This document shows, piece by piece, positions 24,514-32,141 of a DNA stretch of 32,141 nt (position 1 is its first letter; every line of letters starts with the position of its first letter). Source of the DNA: Myxococcota bacterium (lineage in GTDB: Bacteria; Myxococcota; Kuafuiibacteriia; Kuafuiibacteriales; Kuafuiibacteriaceae); NCBI GenBank assembly GCA_028289325.1, contig JANQQN010000204.1, positions 1-32,141 of the forward strand, in the 5' to 3' direction. A program made the translations under genes and the position numbers. The notes under the pieces are model-generated. The model was not told the DNA's origin. It was given only the letters and a program-made list of their open reading frames with translations, and did no database searches.

Positions 24514-26369
24514 CCGTGGCCCCGCCCCGCCAATCGACCGGCGAGGATCAGGGCGTCGACGGGCCAGAAGCGCGGCGGTCGCGGCTGCACGGACGATGGT
24601 CCCGGCTGACACGTGAGTACCCGCCGGATCCACCGAGCCGGCATCCCCGTCGCGCCGTGCAGTGCCCCGAGGAGGGCACCGCAGATCGCGCCGTTGGTGT
24701 CCGTGTCGCCGCCCCGTCCGACGGTCGCCACCAGCGCGTCCTCGAAGGTCGCCGCGTGGTGGAGCTCGAAGAAGGCGTTGCGCAAGGCGTGCAGCACCCA
24801 GCCGATATGAACCGAATCCATATTCTCCGGCGGCGATCTCTCCCCGGCCCGGATCGCATCAATGACCGCCTCTCCGCCGGGCATCGATCGCACCGCCTCT
24901 CGCGCCGACGACGCCATCTGCTCCGGCCGGTTCGCGCCCCGCACTCCCTCGACGATCGCGGCCACGTACGCCGCGTTGGCGGCCCGACAAACGGGATGCG
25001 GATGGGTCAACCGAGCATCGTCAATGGCCCACGAGATCGCCGCTTCAACGTCGCGGTGGGCGAAGACCGCGAGCGGCGAGACGCGCATCAGGGCGCCGTT
25101 GGCTTGACTCGACTGGCTTGCTGCGGCCCGCATCGCCTCCACGACGTCGAGGCCTTCCCCCTTCGCGTAGGCCCCGGCGCTACACGCGACGGTGGTCGTG
25201 GTGCCGATGTCGAAGGGCTCGCTCTCGTACCAGTCAACGTAAGCTGCGGCCACCGCGGTCGCCGAATAGCGACCCTCTCGAACGAGACTACGGGCCAGGG
25301 CCAGGGCCATTTCCGAGTCATCGGTGGGCTGGCCGGCCAGCGTATTGAACGGGCCACCGTCGTTGATGTCTCGGACTCCGGTCGGGAAGCGAGTTGCGAT
25401 ACGGACGGCGGGCTCGAACTCCACCTGCGCCCCCAGCGCATCGCCGATCAGCTGGCCGAGCAATACGCCCTGCACCCGGTCGAGCACTGGGTCTTCCACC
25501 GCCGCCGCCGGATCGGGGCGCACGAAGGGGCCGAGATCCTTATCCGCGCTCCTGATTCGTTGCCACGGCCGCGCGGCGAGGGTCGCCGCGACCTGGGGTC
25601 CCCCGCCGACGAGAAACCCGCCGGACTTCGTACGCTCGCCGCCGTGACGGCCGTAAGCGATGGAGGCCCCCGAACCGTCGAGCACGACGCCGCCGGCGGC
25701 CTTTAGAATCGCGTGACCGGCGGCAAAGTCGTAGTCTTGCGCGTCGGCCATGGAGATCGCGGCGTCTCCCTCTCCGGCCCCCACCAGGGCCAACCGGTAG
25801 GCCACGGACGGGGTGGGGAGGAATCGAGCCGGCGCGGTGACCGCCGCGTTGACCGCGCGCTTGGCGTCCGCGTCCTGGGAGACGAGGACCACCGAATCCG
25901 AAGACAGAGCGTCCGGCCAATCTCGGACCACCGCCACGCCGTTTCGGGTCACCGGCCCACAGCCCTCTGCCCACACGATCAGGTCCTCGGTCCCGATGGG
26001 GGGGCATGGTGCGAATACGACCCCGAGGACCAGCTCGGCCCCCCGCAGCAGCGCGATCGAGACCGCCGACCCACGATGCCCCCGCTGAAAGGCGCGAGTG
26101 CCGTCGTTGGGATCAACCAACCACCGGTACTCGCTGGTTTCACCGGTCAAGCCGGTCTCTTCACCGAAGAACTGCCACGTCGGAAACCGGGCCCGCAGCC
26201 GGCTTCGGATCGCCACTTCGGCATCCACATCGACCGGGCAAGTCCCAAGGGGCCCACGGGGACCAGCGGCGCGGAACAGCTCCGCGCGGATCAGCGCTCC
26301 CGCCTCCCGCGCCGCCTCGATGACCACCTCGAGGACCTCGCCGAGCGGTTGTGCCCCGTCGTCCGTCAT
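24510..26369 (-). CDS. Fusion of inositol-monophosphatase-family and ADP-ribosylglycohydrolase-family domains
   Basis: A 619-residue two-domain protein. Residues about 8-270 form an IMPase/CysQ-type Mg-dependent phosphatase with GEE (69-71), the DPNDGT metal motif (86-91) and a C-terminal aspartate D214 in YDFAAGHAIL. Residues about 293-612 form a DraG-type ADP-ribosylglycohydrolase with GLLLGQ-like GVLLGQLIGDALG (301-313), TDDSEM (349-354) and GGDTDTNGAICGALLGALHG (553-572), the two Mg-binding clusters. Both active sites look intact. The ATG at 26369 has AAGGTG 5 nt upstream. By family the halves would remove a phosphate (for example from an inositol phosphate or 3'-phosphoadenosine nucleotide) and hydrolyse an ADP-ribose linkage. 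Joined, they suggest sequential processing of a phosphorylated ADP-ribose-type metabolite or modification; that is inference. Confidence 0.92.
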   Translation of the reverse strand: MTDDGAQPLGEVLEVVIEAAREAGALIRAELFRAAGPRGPLGTCPVDVDAEVAIRSRLRARFPTWQFFGEETGLTGETSEYRWLVDPNDGTRAFQRGHRGSAVSIALLRGAELVLGVVFAPCPPIGTEDLIVWAEGCGPVTRNGVAVVRDWPDALSSDSVVLVSQDADAKRAVNAAVTAPARFLPTPSVAYRLALVGAGEGDAAISMADAQDYDFAAGHAILKAAGGVVLDGSGASIAYGRHGGERTKSGGFLVGGGPQVAATLAARPWQRIRSADKDLGPFVRPDPAAAVEDPVLDRVQGVLLGQLIGDALGAQVEFEPAVRIATRFPTGVRDINDGGPFNTLAGQPTDDSEMALALARSLVREGRYSATAVAAAYVDWYESEPFDIGTTTTVACSAGAYAKGEGLDVVEAMRAAASQSSQANGALMRVSPLAVFAHRDVEAAISWAIDDARLTHPHPVCRAANAAYVAAIVEGVRGANRPEQMASSAREAVRSMPGGEAVIDAIRAGERSPPENMDSVHIGWVLHALRNAFFELHHAATFEDALVATVGRGGDTDTNGAICGALLGALHGATGMPARWIRRVLTCQPGPSSVQPRPPRFWPVDALILAGRLAGRGHG

Positions 26370-26511
26370 CCCATCACCTTATCCTTCCACGAACGGTGCC
26401 GCGAGAGCCCCTGGCCCGCGAACCCATGGCAACGGCCGGTGATGATTCGATGGCAATCGCGAGACGCGGTGCGAAGAAGAAACGTCGGGCGGTATACAAC
26501 GTACGGACGCT

Positions 26512-26516
26512 GAGGA
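26512..26516 (+). promoter_or_regulatory. Ribosome binding site of the WS/DGAT-like gene
   Basis: GAGGA lies 6 nt before the ATG at 26523, which fixes that start. The 153-nt divergent gap 26370-26522 must carry promoters for this gene and the leftward phosphatase-glycohydrolase gene. TATACA at about 26493 could be a -10 element, but I found no matching -35. Confidence 0.55.
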
Positions 26517-26522
26517 CGCCTG

Positions 26523-27968
26523 ATGAAGTCTTATCCGCTCTCCGGTCTGGATGCCGCGTTTCTGTCGGCGGAGACTCGCGAAACCCCGATGCACACCCTC
26601 CAGGTCCTGGTCTTTTCCGGGGGCCCAGCGCCATCGACCGAGGTCATCGCGGCCCATGCCGACCCGTGGCTGGATCGGGTTCCCGAGCTGCGATTTCGCC
26701 TGCAGACGGTTCCCCTCGGCCTCGGCCAGCCGGTGCTCGTCCCCGACGATGACTTTGCGCTGCATCGACACATCGAGCGGGTCGACGCCCAGCCGGACCA
26801 GCCCCTCGACCACATCGTGTCCGCCGTCGCCTGCTCGACCCTGCCCCGCGATCGGCCTTTGTGGGCGCTGACCATCGTCGACGGTCTGCCCGCCGACCGA
26901 TGGGCGGCGGTGGTCAAGATGCACCACGCCCTCGCCGATGGCTCGGCCAAGAAGACGATGCTGGAGCGGCTGTTCGGCGTCGACCTGCCGGCCACGGCGC
27001 CGCCGGTGAGGCCCCAAACGACGGCCCCGTCGACGTTGCCAGCCGTGCTCCGAGGCATCTGGAGCGTGGTCGCGGGGATCGTGGCGCTGCCCATGGTGGC
27101 GATCTCCAGTGTCGTGGGCATGTTCAAGGTGAGGGTCCGTCGCAAGAAGGGGGCGGAGGTTCCCGCTCGACCGTTCGCCATCGACACGATGCCGTTCAAC
27201 GAGGGCGTCCCTCGAAGCCGGGTCTTTCGCACCACCGAGCTTCCTCTCGACCGCATCAAGGCCGCGAAGAAGGTCAGCCGGACTTCGCTGAACGACGTCG
27301 TGTTGGCCATTACCGCCGGGGCGCTGCGACGGTACCTGAGCCGCCACGACGCCCTTCCGACGAGGGACCTGGTCGCGTCGGTGCCCGTCGGGGCCGGCGC
27401 CGGCCATGCGGTCGGGAACCACGTCTCTTCGACCTTCGCTGCTCTTCCCAGCCACATCGATCGCCCGCGCCGTCAACTCCGCTACGTCCACCGCAAGATG
27501 AGCGCGGCCAAGGAGGAGCTCGTCGTGGCCCAGATGGACGTCGGGGGTTGGGCCCAGGCGGTTCCGCCGATCCTGTTTCAGGGCGTCCGCCGCCTCCTCG
27601 CCGTCCTGCGCGCCAAGAAGCTCCTGCGGCCGGCGATCAATCTCATCGTGTCGAACGTGCGGGGACCGTCCACGACCCTGACCTTGGGACCGTACGAGGT
27701 CGAGCACATCTACTCCGTCGGTCCCTTGTTGGCGGGGGTCGGATTGAACGTGACGGTATGGTCGTACCGCGACCGCCTCGAGGTCGCGCTGCTCGGTACG
27801 CGCGAAGGCATGCCGGCCCTCGAATCGCTGGCTGACGACTTCGAGCCGGCGCTGAGAGATCTCGAAGAGAATCTCGCCCAACCGGAGTCGATCGTCTCTC
27901 GGGTCGCCGATTTCTCGGCTCAAGTGTTGTCGGGGGAGTTCGCGGCGCCGGTGCAGAAACGCGATTGA
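26523..27968 (+). CDS. WS/DGAT-family acyltransferase (wax ester synthase/diacylglycerol acyltransferase)
   Basis: A 481-residue acyltransferase of the bacterial WS/DGAT family. The N-terminus LSGLDAAFLSAETRETPMHT is typical. The catalytic motif is MHHALADGSA with H134, H135, D139 and G140. A second-domain NDVVLAITAGALRRYL segment near 258 and the C-terminal SNVRGP near 377 are family signatures. Residues about 170-200 carry a hydrophobic stretch that may bind membrane or lipid droplets. By family knowledge it joins acyl-CoA to a fatty alcohol or diacylglycerol for storage lipid. Which acceptor is used cannot be read from sequence. It stands alone, converging on the 2-oxoacid dehydrogenase genes. 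Confidence 0.92.
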   Translation: MKSYPLSGLDAAFLSAETRETPMHTLQVLVFSGGPAPSTEVIAAHADPWLDRVPELRFRLQTVPLGLGQPVLVPDDDFALHRHIERVDAQPDQPLDHIVSAVACSTLPRDRPLWALTIVDGLPADRWAAVVKMHHALADGSAKKTMLERLFGVDLPATAPPVRPQTTAPSTLPAVLRGIWSVVAGIVALPMVAISSVVGMFKVRVRRKKGAEVPARPFAIDTMPFNEGVPRSRVFRTTELPLDRIKAAKKVSRTSLNDVVLAITAGALRRYLSRHDALPTRDLVASVPVGAGAGHAVGNHVSSTFAALPSHIDRPRRQLRYVHRKMSAAKEELVVAQMDVGGWAQAVPPILFQGVRRLLAVLRAKKLLRPAINLIVSNVRGPSTTLTLGPYEVEHIYSVGPLLAGVGLNVTVWSYRDRLEVALLGTREGMPALESLADDFEPALRDLEENLAQPESIVSRVADFSAQVLSGEFAAPVQKRD

Positions 27969-27996
27969 ACGTCGGCCTCGTCAAGGCGGGCAGAGA

Positions 27997-29226
27997 TCAG
28001 CGCTGACCCCACTGCTCGATCACCCGACAGAAAGTCTGAAGAAAGCGGTTGGTGTGGTAGGCGTCGAGCGCTCGATGATCGATGGTCAGCGACACGTACA
28101 TCATCGGCCGCACCCTCACCTCGCCGTCGATAACCACCGCGCGGTCTTCGATCTTGCCGATGCCCAAAATCGCGGACTCCGGCTGTCGGATGATGATCGG
28201 GGACGCAACGAGGGTCCCTTGCACCCCGTGATTGGAGATCGTGAACGTCGAGCCCTGCATGTCGGCGGGGCTCAGTTTGCCCGCCCGAGCGGTCTCGGTC
28301 AGCTCGGTCAGCGCCGCGGCCACTTCCTGCAGCTCGAGGTCTTGAACGTTGCGAACGACGGGAACGACCAGGCCTCGGTCTTCGAGCGCGGTGCCGACAC
28401 CGATATGCATCACCTCGAAGACTTCCAGAGCGTCGTCGTGCCACCGGCTGTTGACCTCGGGCACGGCGCGGATCGCCTCCACGACAGCGCGAACGAAATA
28501 TGCAGTAAACGTGAGCTTGATGCCTTTCGCGGCCATCTCGTCTTTGCGGGCCTGCCGATCGGCCATCACCGCCGAGAGATCGCAATCGAACACCGCGGTG
28601 ACGTGGGGCGCGGTCAGCACGCTCTCGGTCATGTTGCGGGCGATGGTGCGACGCATCGGATCGTGACGGACCCGACGACTCGGTCCTTCGACGGGCGGTA
28701 GCCTCGGACCGGCCTCCGGCGCGGCCCGGCTCGCTTTGGCCCTCGCGGGGGTGGCTTGGACGACCGCGGCCAGATCGGCGTGGGTAACCCGCCCTCGTTC
28801 GCCGGTCCCTTCGACGTCATCGATGGATACGCCGTGCAGGGCCGCGAAGCGCGCCACCGCAGGGTGGGGCAGAGGCCGATCGCGCCGGCTCGACGTCGCC
28901 GTCGCCGCGATGGGCACGTTCGAAGGCGCGGCCGGAGGCGATTCGAGCGAGCCGGCTGGCCCCTCGGCATCCACGATCCCCACACCGGCCTCCACCCGCG
29001 CGATCACCTGGCCGGGCTCGAGCTCCTGATCGTCTTCGACCAGCACTTGTCGCAGTACGCCGGCCACCGGCGACGGGATCTCCAATACCGCTTTGTCCGT
29101 GGCGACCTCTGCCACCGCTTCGTCCTGATCGACGACGTCGCCCACCTTCTTCAGCCAACTCGCAAGCTCCAGCGTCGTGCCTTCTTCTTGTTCTTCAGGA
29201 ATTCGAATGTCGATCAGGTCGGCCAT
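27997..29226 (-). CDS. 2-oxoacid dehydrogenase E2 component (dihydrolipoyl acyltransferase)
   Basis: A 409-residue E2. The lipoyl domain (about 3-80) has the lipoylated K45 in EVATDKAVLEI. A linker leads to a peripheral subunit-binding domain (about 119-155; HPAVARFAALHGVSIDDV). The catalytic domain (about 185-405) has H384 and D388 in TIDHRALDAY; the usual Gly after the Asp is Ala here. Only one lipoyl domain is present. It follows the fused E1 gene with 3 nt between stop and start, so the two are cotranscribed. It would transfer an acyl group from E1 to CoA. The acyl substrate (pyruvate, branched-chain or other) is not clear, and no E3 gene lies in the window. Confidence 0.93.
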   Translation of the reverse strand: MADLIDIRIPEEQEEGTTLELASWLKKVGDVVDQDEAVAEVATDKAVLEIPSPVAGVLRQVLVEDDQELEPGQVIARVEAGVGIVDAEGPAGSLESPPAAPSNVPIAATATSSRRDRPLPHPAVARFAALHGVSIDDVEGTGERGRVTHADLAAVVQATPARAKASRAAPEAGPRLPPVEGPSRRVRHDPMRRTIARNMTESVLTAPHVTAVFDCDLSAVMADRQARKDEMAAKGIKLTFTAYFVRAVVEAIRAVPEVNSRWHDDALEVFEVMHIGVGTALEDRGLVVPVVRNVQDLELQEVAAALTELTETARAGKLSPADMQGSTFTISNHGVQGTLVASPIIIRQPESAILGIGKIEDRAVVIDGEVRVRPMMYVSLTIDHRALDAYHTNRFLQTFCRVIEQWGQR

Positions 29227-29229
29227 GGT

Positions 29230-31302
29230 CTAGTTGAACTCCGTGAGCTCGACGATCTTCGCTGCGATGTCTTCTACCGACGGCAAGACGGACTGCAACA
29301 AGGTCGGGTTGTAAGGCAACGGAACGTCGCGGACCGCGAGTCGATCCACCGGCGCCCGCAAGGAAAGAAAGCACTCCGTCGCACACGTCGCCGCCACTTC
29401 GGCTCCGAAGCCCGCGGTCGCGACGTCCTCGTGAACGACCAGGCATCGACCGGTCCGATCCACGGAGGCGAGCACCATCTCCTTATCCCAAGGCATCAGC
29501 GTTCGGAGATCGATCAGCTCCACGGATCGCTGGGCTCGGTCGGCGGCCAGCTCGCACCTTTCGACCATCGCGCCCCAGGTGACGATGGTCAGCGCGTCCC
29601 CGGATTGTAGCCGGCGAGCGCGGCCGAACGGCACGACGAATCGGTCACCGGGATAGGGCCGGCGCGCCCATTTGCCGTCCAGCAGGCTGCGGTGCTCAAA
29701 AAAGAAGGTGGGGTCGTTGCCTCGCAGCGCGCTGCGCAGCAGACCGACCGCGTCTTCCGCGTTGCTGGGCACGGCGACCCGCCACCCAACGGCGTGAACG
29801 AACGACGTCTCATCGCTCTGGCTGTGCCAAGGGTCGCCAACCTTCGCGAACCCTCCCGGGGTCCGAACCACGACCGGGGCCGCGAATCGGTTGTTCGTGC
29901 GCCATCGTACGGTTCCGAGGTCGTTGAGCTGCTCTTGGGCCGGGTCCGCATACTTGCGGAACTGAATCTCGGCGACGGGCATGAGGCCCGAGTACGCGAG
30001 TCCCATCGCGCGACCGATGATCCCTTCTTCCGATAGGCTGGTGTCGTAGACCCGGTCCGCACCGTGGCGTGCCTGAAGTCCGAGCGTCACGCCATGAACG
30101 CCCCCTTTCGGACCTATATCTTCCCCGAACAAAACCAGCTTGGGGTTCGACGCCAGCTCGGCATCCAGCGTTCGCCGAATCGCGGTCACCATATTGATGC
30201 GCGGTCCGGCGGGCTCCGGGGTCTCGTCCGAGGGCGCGAACCGATGTCTGGCCGGCCATAGCCCCCCCACCGCTTGCAAGATCGGTTGCCCGTCGGCGTC
30301 GGCTTCGGCGAACGCGTATCGATGGACTGTCGCCGGTTCGGGCTGCGGACGCGCCAAGGCTCGCTCCAATGCGGCGTGGACCGTCGACTCGGCGTCCGAC
30401 TCGAGGGCCGACCATTCGCTCGCGGTCATCTGGCTCGGGACGAGCTCGGACCGCAGCGCAAGGATAGGATCCTTCGACTGCTCCTGTGCGACCTCGTCCG
30501 GCGACTTGTAGGTCTGGGTGTCCTGCGCCGAATGACCCGCGAGGCGCACGACCTTGAGCCGACACAAGACCGGGCCTCGGCCCTCGCGCACCCAAGATAC
30601 CGCTTCGGTAAGGGCGGTCGCGGCGGAGCGCGGTGAGGTTCCGTCGCCGGTCATGATCTTGAGCTGACCGTACGACGCAAGATTCGCGGCCACATCGCCG
30701 CCCGGCACCTGACGGTCCGAGGGCACCGACAGCCCGTAGCCGTTATCTTCGATGTAGAACATCATCGGCAGGCGTCGCGTGGTCGCAATGTTCAGCGCGG
30801 ACCAAAAGCCGTTGGTGGCCACCGAACCGTCGCCCCCCAGCGCCACCGCAACCGCCCCCGAGTACTCCGCCTCGTCGAGAATCCGCGCGTGATACTGGAT
30901 CGCTTCCGCCCAGCCGGCGACCGGGGTGTACTGCGTGCCCACGCCGCCGGCCATCGGAAGCACTTTTGGGCCTCCGGGATTGGGGAAGTTGCAGACGACG
31001 CCGATATCTCGTCCGTCTGAGTAACCCCCAGCCCGTCCGAGCGGTCCCGCGAGCGCGTCTTCGAAGTCCAAGCCCATGGCCAACAGCACCGGCCGGGACC
31101 GGTAGTAGCCGCCAGCCGCGTCATGCCGGTGGGTCAGAAGACTCCCTAGCAGGATCTGCGCCAGGTCGTGGCCCCGGGCGGAGAACTGATAAGAAACCTT
31201 CTTGGCGGGAACGAGCTTGTCTTCTTCGACCCGGTCCATCGCTCTTGAAACGAACATCAGCCGAGCGATGCGGCGCCAATCGAAGTGAGGAGCGAGAGTC
31301 AT
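29230..31302 (-). CDS. 2-oxoacid dehydrogenase E1, alpha and beta subunits fused
   Basis: A 690-residue TPP-dependent E1 in which alpha (about 1-330) and beta (about 350-690) are one chain. The alpha half has the TPP motif GGDGSVATN (156-164) continuing to DNGYGLSVP (186-194), and the phosphorylation-loop-like QDTQTYKSPDEV. The beta half shows LVLFGEDIGPKGGVHGVT, the RTPGG segment and the transketolase C-terminal part ending in VHEDVATAGFGAEV. The frame is open to 31665, but similarity begins near MTLAPHFDWRRIARL, so I chose the ATG at 31302; AGGA lies 12 nt upstream, a loose ribosome binding site. The architecture resembles branched-chain-type E1 fusions, but the substrate is unproven. It heads the E1-E2 operon. 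Confidence 0.92.
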   Translation of the reverse strand: MTLAPHFDWRRIARLMFVSRAMDRVEEDKLVPAKKVSYQFSARGHDLAQILLGSLLTHRHDAAGGYYRSRPVLLAMGLDFEDALAGPLGRAGGYSDGRDIGVVCNFPNPGGPKVLPMAGGVGTQYTPVAGWAEAIQYHARILDEAEYSGAVAVALGGDGSVATNGFWSALNIATTRRLPMMFYIEDNGYGLSVPSDRQVPGGDVAANLASYGQLKIMTGDGTSPRSAATALTEAVSWVREGRGPVLCRLKVVRLAGHSAQDTQTYKSPDEVAQEQSKDPILALRSELVPSQMTASEWSALESDAESTVHAALERALARPQPEPATVHRYAFAEADADGQPILQAVGGLWPARHRFAPSDETPEPAGPRINMVTAIRRTLDAELASNPKLVLFGEDIGPKGGVHGVTLGLQARHGADRVYDTSLSEEGIIGRAMGLAYSGLMPVAEIQFRKYADPAQEQLNDLGTVRWRTNNRFAAPVVVRTPGGFAKVGDPWHSQSDETSFVHAVGWRVAVPSNAEDAVGLLRSALRGNDPTFFFEHRSLLDGKWARRPYPGDRFVVPFGRARRLQSGDALTIVTWGAMVERCELAADRAQRSVELIDLRTLMPWDKEMVLASVDRTGRCLVVHEDVATAGFGAEVAATCATECFLSLRAPVDRLAVRDVPLPYNPTLLQSVLPSVEDIAAKIVELTEFN

Positions 31303-31449
31303 CGCATAAGCATTCCTACCATGAAACGCGCCGTCTCGATGGTGTTCTTGCCCGGACGTTCCCTCGAACGGGTGGTCCATGACCGTCGGTCTCGGGCGGG
31401 TCGAAGGGCGCCCCATCGCCAATCGTCGTCGCGCCACTGTATTCAGAGT

Positions 31450-31462
31450 GGATACGGTATCC
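31450..31462. promoter_or_regulatory. Palindrome in the divergent region between the E1 and lipoprotein genes
   Basis: GGATAC-G-GTATCC is a perfect 6-bp-arm inverted repeat lying 10 nt before the lipoprotein ATG, within the 170-nt gap 31303-31472 that must hold both promoters. It is a plausible operator; no regulator gene is adjacent. Confidence 0.4.
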
Positions 31463-31472
31463 TTCTTTGAGA

Positions 31473-32141
31473 ATGGGGCGGTTAGTGCGTGGGTGTTTGT
31501 GGGTGGGGCTCGCGGCCGGATGCATCCCTGGCGCGGCCGTCGACGTGCCGGCGGAGATCGACTGGATCGCCTGGATCCCGGCCGCCACGGCAACGACGGA
31601 GGTCCCCGACGACCTGCCCGCCCATCGCCTCCTCTTTGCGACCTCGCGGCTGCTCGCCTGGCCAAGCGACGCCGACGGTTGGCTGATCGGCTTCACTGCC
31701 CAGCAGATCGACGCCGCGGGGCTCGGCGACAACCAGGCGGCCGAGTTCGCCCTCGTTCGTCCCATCGACGGATGTCAGCAAGCACTGCCGACGCCCCGGT
31801 GGGTCCGAGGATGGTCACAGGACGCCACGACACTGCCCGCGCTCACTTCCGATCGACTACCCCCGTCGTCGTGTCCGGTCACCGCCAACAGCTTTGAGGT
31901 TCGAGCCTACGAGATCGCGGCGACCAATCTGACCGCGGTCATCGGCTTCGGGTTCACGCATGATCTGACGACCCCGCTCGTCACGCTGTCGAGCGGTGAG
32001 GTCTTTCGGCTCACGAAAGACGGTCCGGCGGTCGAAGGCGTCAACGAAGATCGGCGGATCGAGTCCGTCGTCAGGCTCGACGGCGGCTACTGGGCGTTGG
32101 AAGGGGGCCGGCTTCTTTTTGGCAGCGAGGTGGGGGCGCTC
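31473..32141 (+). CDS. Lipoprotein of unknown function, cut by the window end
   Basis: An open frame of 223 codons runs from the ATG at 31473 to the last base with no stop, so the 3' end is missing. It begins MGRLVRGCLWVGLAAGC, a signal peptide with a lipobox (LAAG before Cys17), which predicts a lipid-anchored exported protein. The mature part starts with a Val/Asp/Pro-rich segment and then beta-rich sequence with Trp and Asp/Gly turns (for example DGGYWALEGGRLLF), as in repeat-containing surface lipoproteins. I do not recognise a family. The ribosome binding site is weak. It diverges from the E1 gene. Confidence 0.7.
   Translation, partial: MGRLVRGCLWVGLAAGCIPGAAVDVPAEIDWIAWIPAATATTEVPDDLPAHRLLFATSRLLAWPSDADGWLIGFTAQQIDAAGLGDNQAAEFALVRPIDGCQQALPTPRWVRGWSQDATTLPALTSDRLPPSSCPVTANSFEVRAYEIAATNLTAVIGFGFTHDLTTPLVTLSSGEVFRLTKDGPAVEGVNEDRRIESVVRLDGGYWALEGGRLLFGSEVGAL

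Noticed and set aside
1..32141. Mobile element, prophage, CRISPR or defence island
   Set aside because: No transposase, integrase, terminal inverted repeats, direct-repeat array, tRNA or nuclease/helicase gene was seen, and base composition looks even across the window.

Overview
This is a GC-rich chromosomal segment (clearly above 60% G+C by eye) from a metabolically versatile bacterium. Genes are tightly packed, with 4-nt stop/start overlaps and several GTG or TTG starts. I saw no tRNA, rRNA, CRISPR array, transposase, integrase or phage gene, and no intergenic gap exceeds about 250 bp. The family mix (type III pantothenate kinase, WS/DGAT acyltransferase, fused alpha-beta E1 of a 2-oxoacid dehydrogenase, secreted spondin-domain protein, transglutaminase/alpha-E/ATP-grasp cluster) fits a Myxococcota-like or other deltaproteobacterial lineage. 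That placement is inference; no marker gene here settles it.

Layout. (1) 1-2616: a PLP aminotransferase overlapping a MocR-type GntR/aminotransferase regulator. (2) 2663-3883: a TetR regulator and a divergent universal stress protein, separated by a dyad-rich operator-like region. (3) 3896-8809, minus strand: fdhD, a YdeP-type molybdopterin formate dehydrogenase-like enzyme and an OFA-family (oxalate/formate) MFS transporter, a compact formate module. (4) 8993-9667: a secreted spondin-domain protein. (5) 9817-12857: an OmpR/EnvZ-type two-component pair, then coaX. (6) 12908-21894: a peptide ligation/hydrolysis neighbourhood. A 1097-residue DUF2126 transglutaminase is followed on the same strand by a small membrane protein and a YbjQ-family protein. 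Divergent from it is a class II glutamine amidotransferase-transglutaminase fusion, which converges on alpha-E and circularly permuted ATP-grasp genes. (7) 21842-24269: a tiny membrane protein with a very strong ribosome binding site, a crotonase lacking one catalytic Glu, and a family III CoA-transferase with an apparent single-base frameshift near its C-terminus. (8) 24391-26369: an inositol-monophosphatase/ADP-ribosylglycohydrolase fusion and a possible coupled micro-ORF. (9) 26523-27968: a WS/DGAT-like acyltransferase. (10) 27997-31302: E2 and fused E1 of a 2-oxoacid dehydrogenase. (11) 31473-end: the start of a lipoprotein gene cut by the window edge.

How they may work together. The formate module has its own maturation factor, enzyme and transporter. 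The ATP-grasp, alpha-E, two transglutaminase-fold proteins and amidotransferase domain look like one pathway that makes and/or cleaves an unknown peptide or amide. Such neighbourhoods have been noted by comparative genomics, but I know of no settled product. The most distinctive items are the amidotransferase-transglutaminase fusion, whose family nucleophile position and start codon are abnormal, and the phosphatase-ADP-ribosylglycohydrolase fusion.
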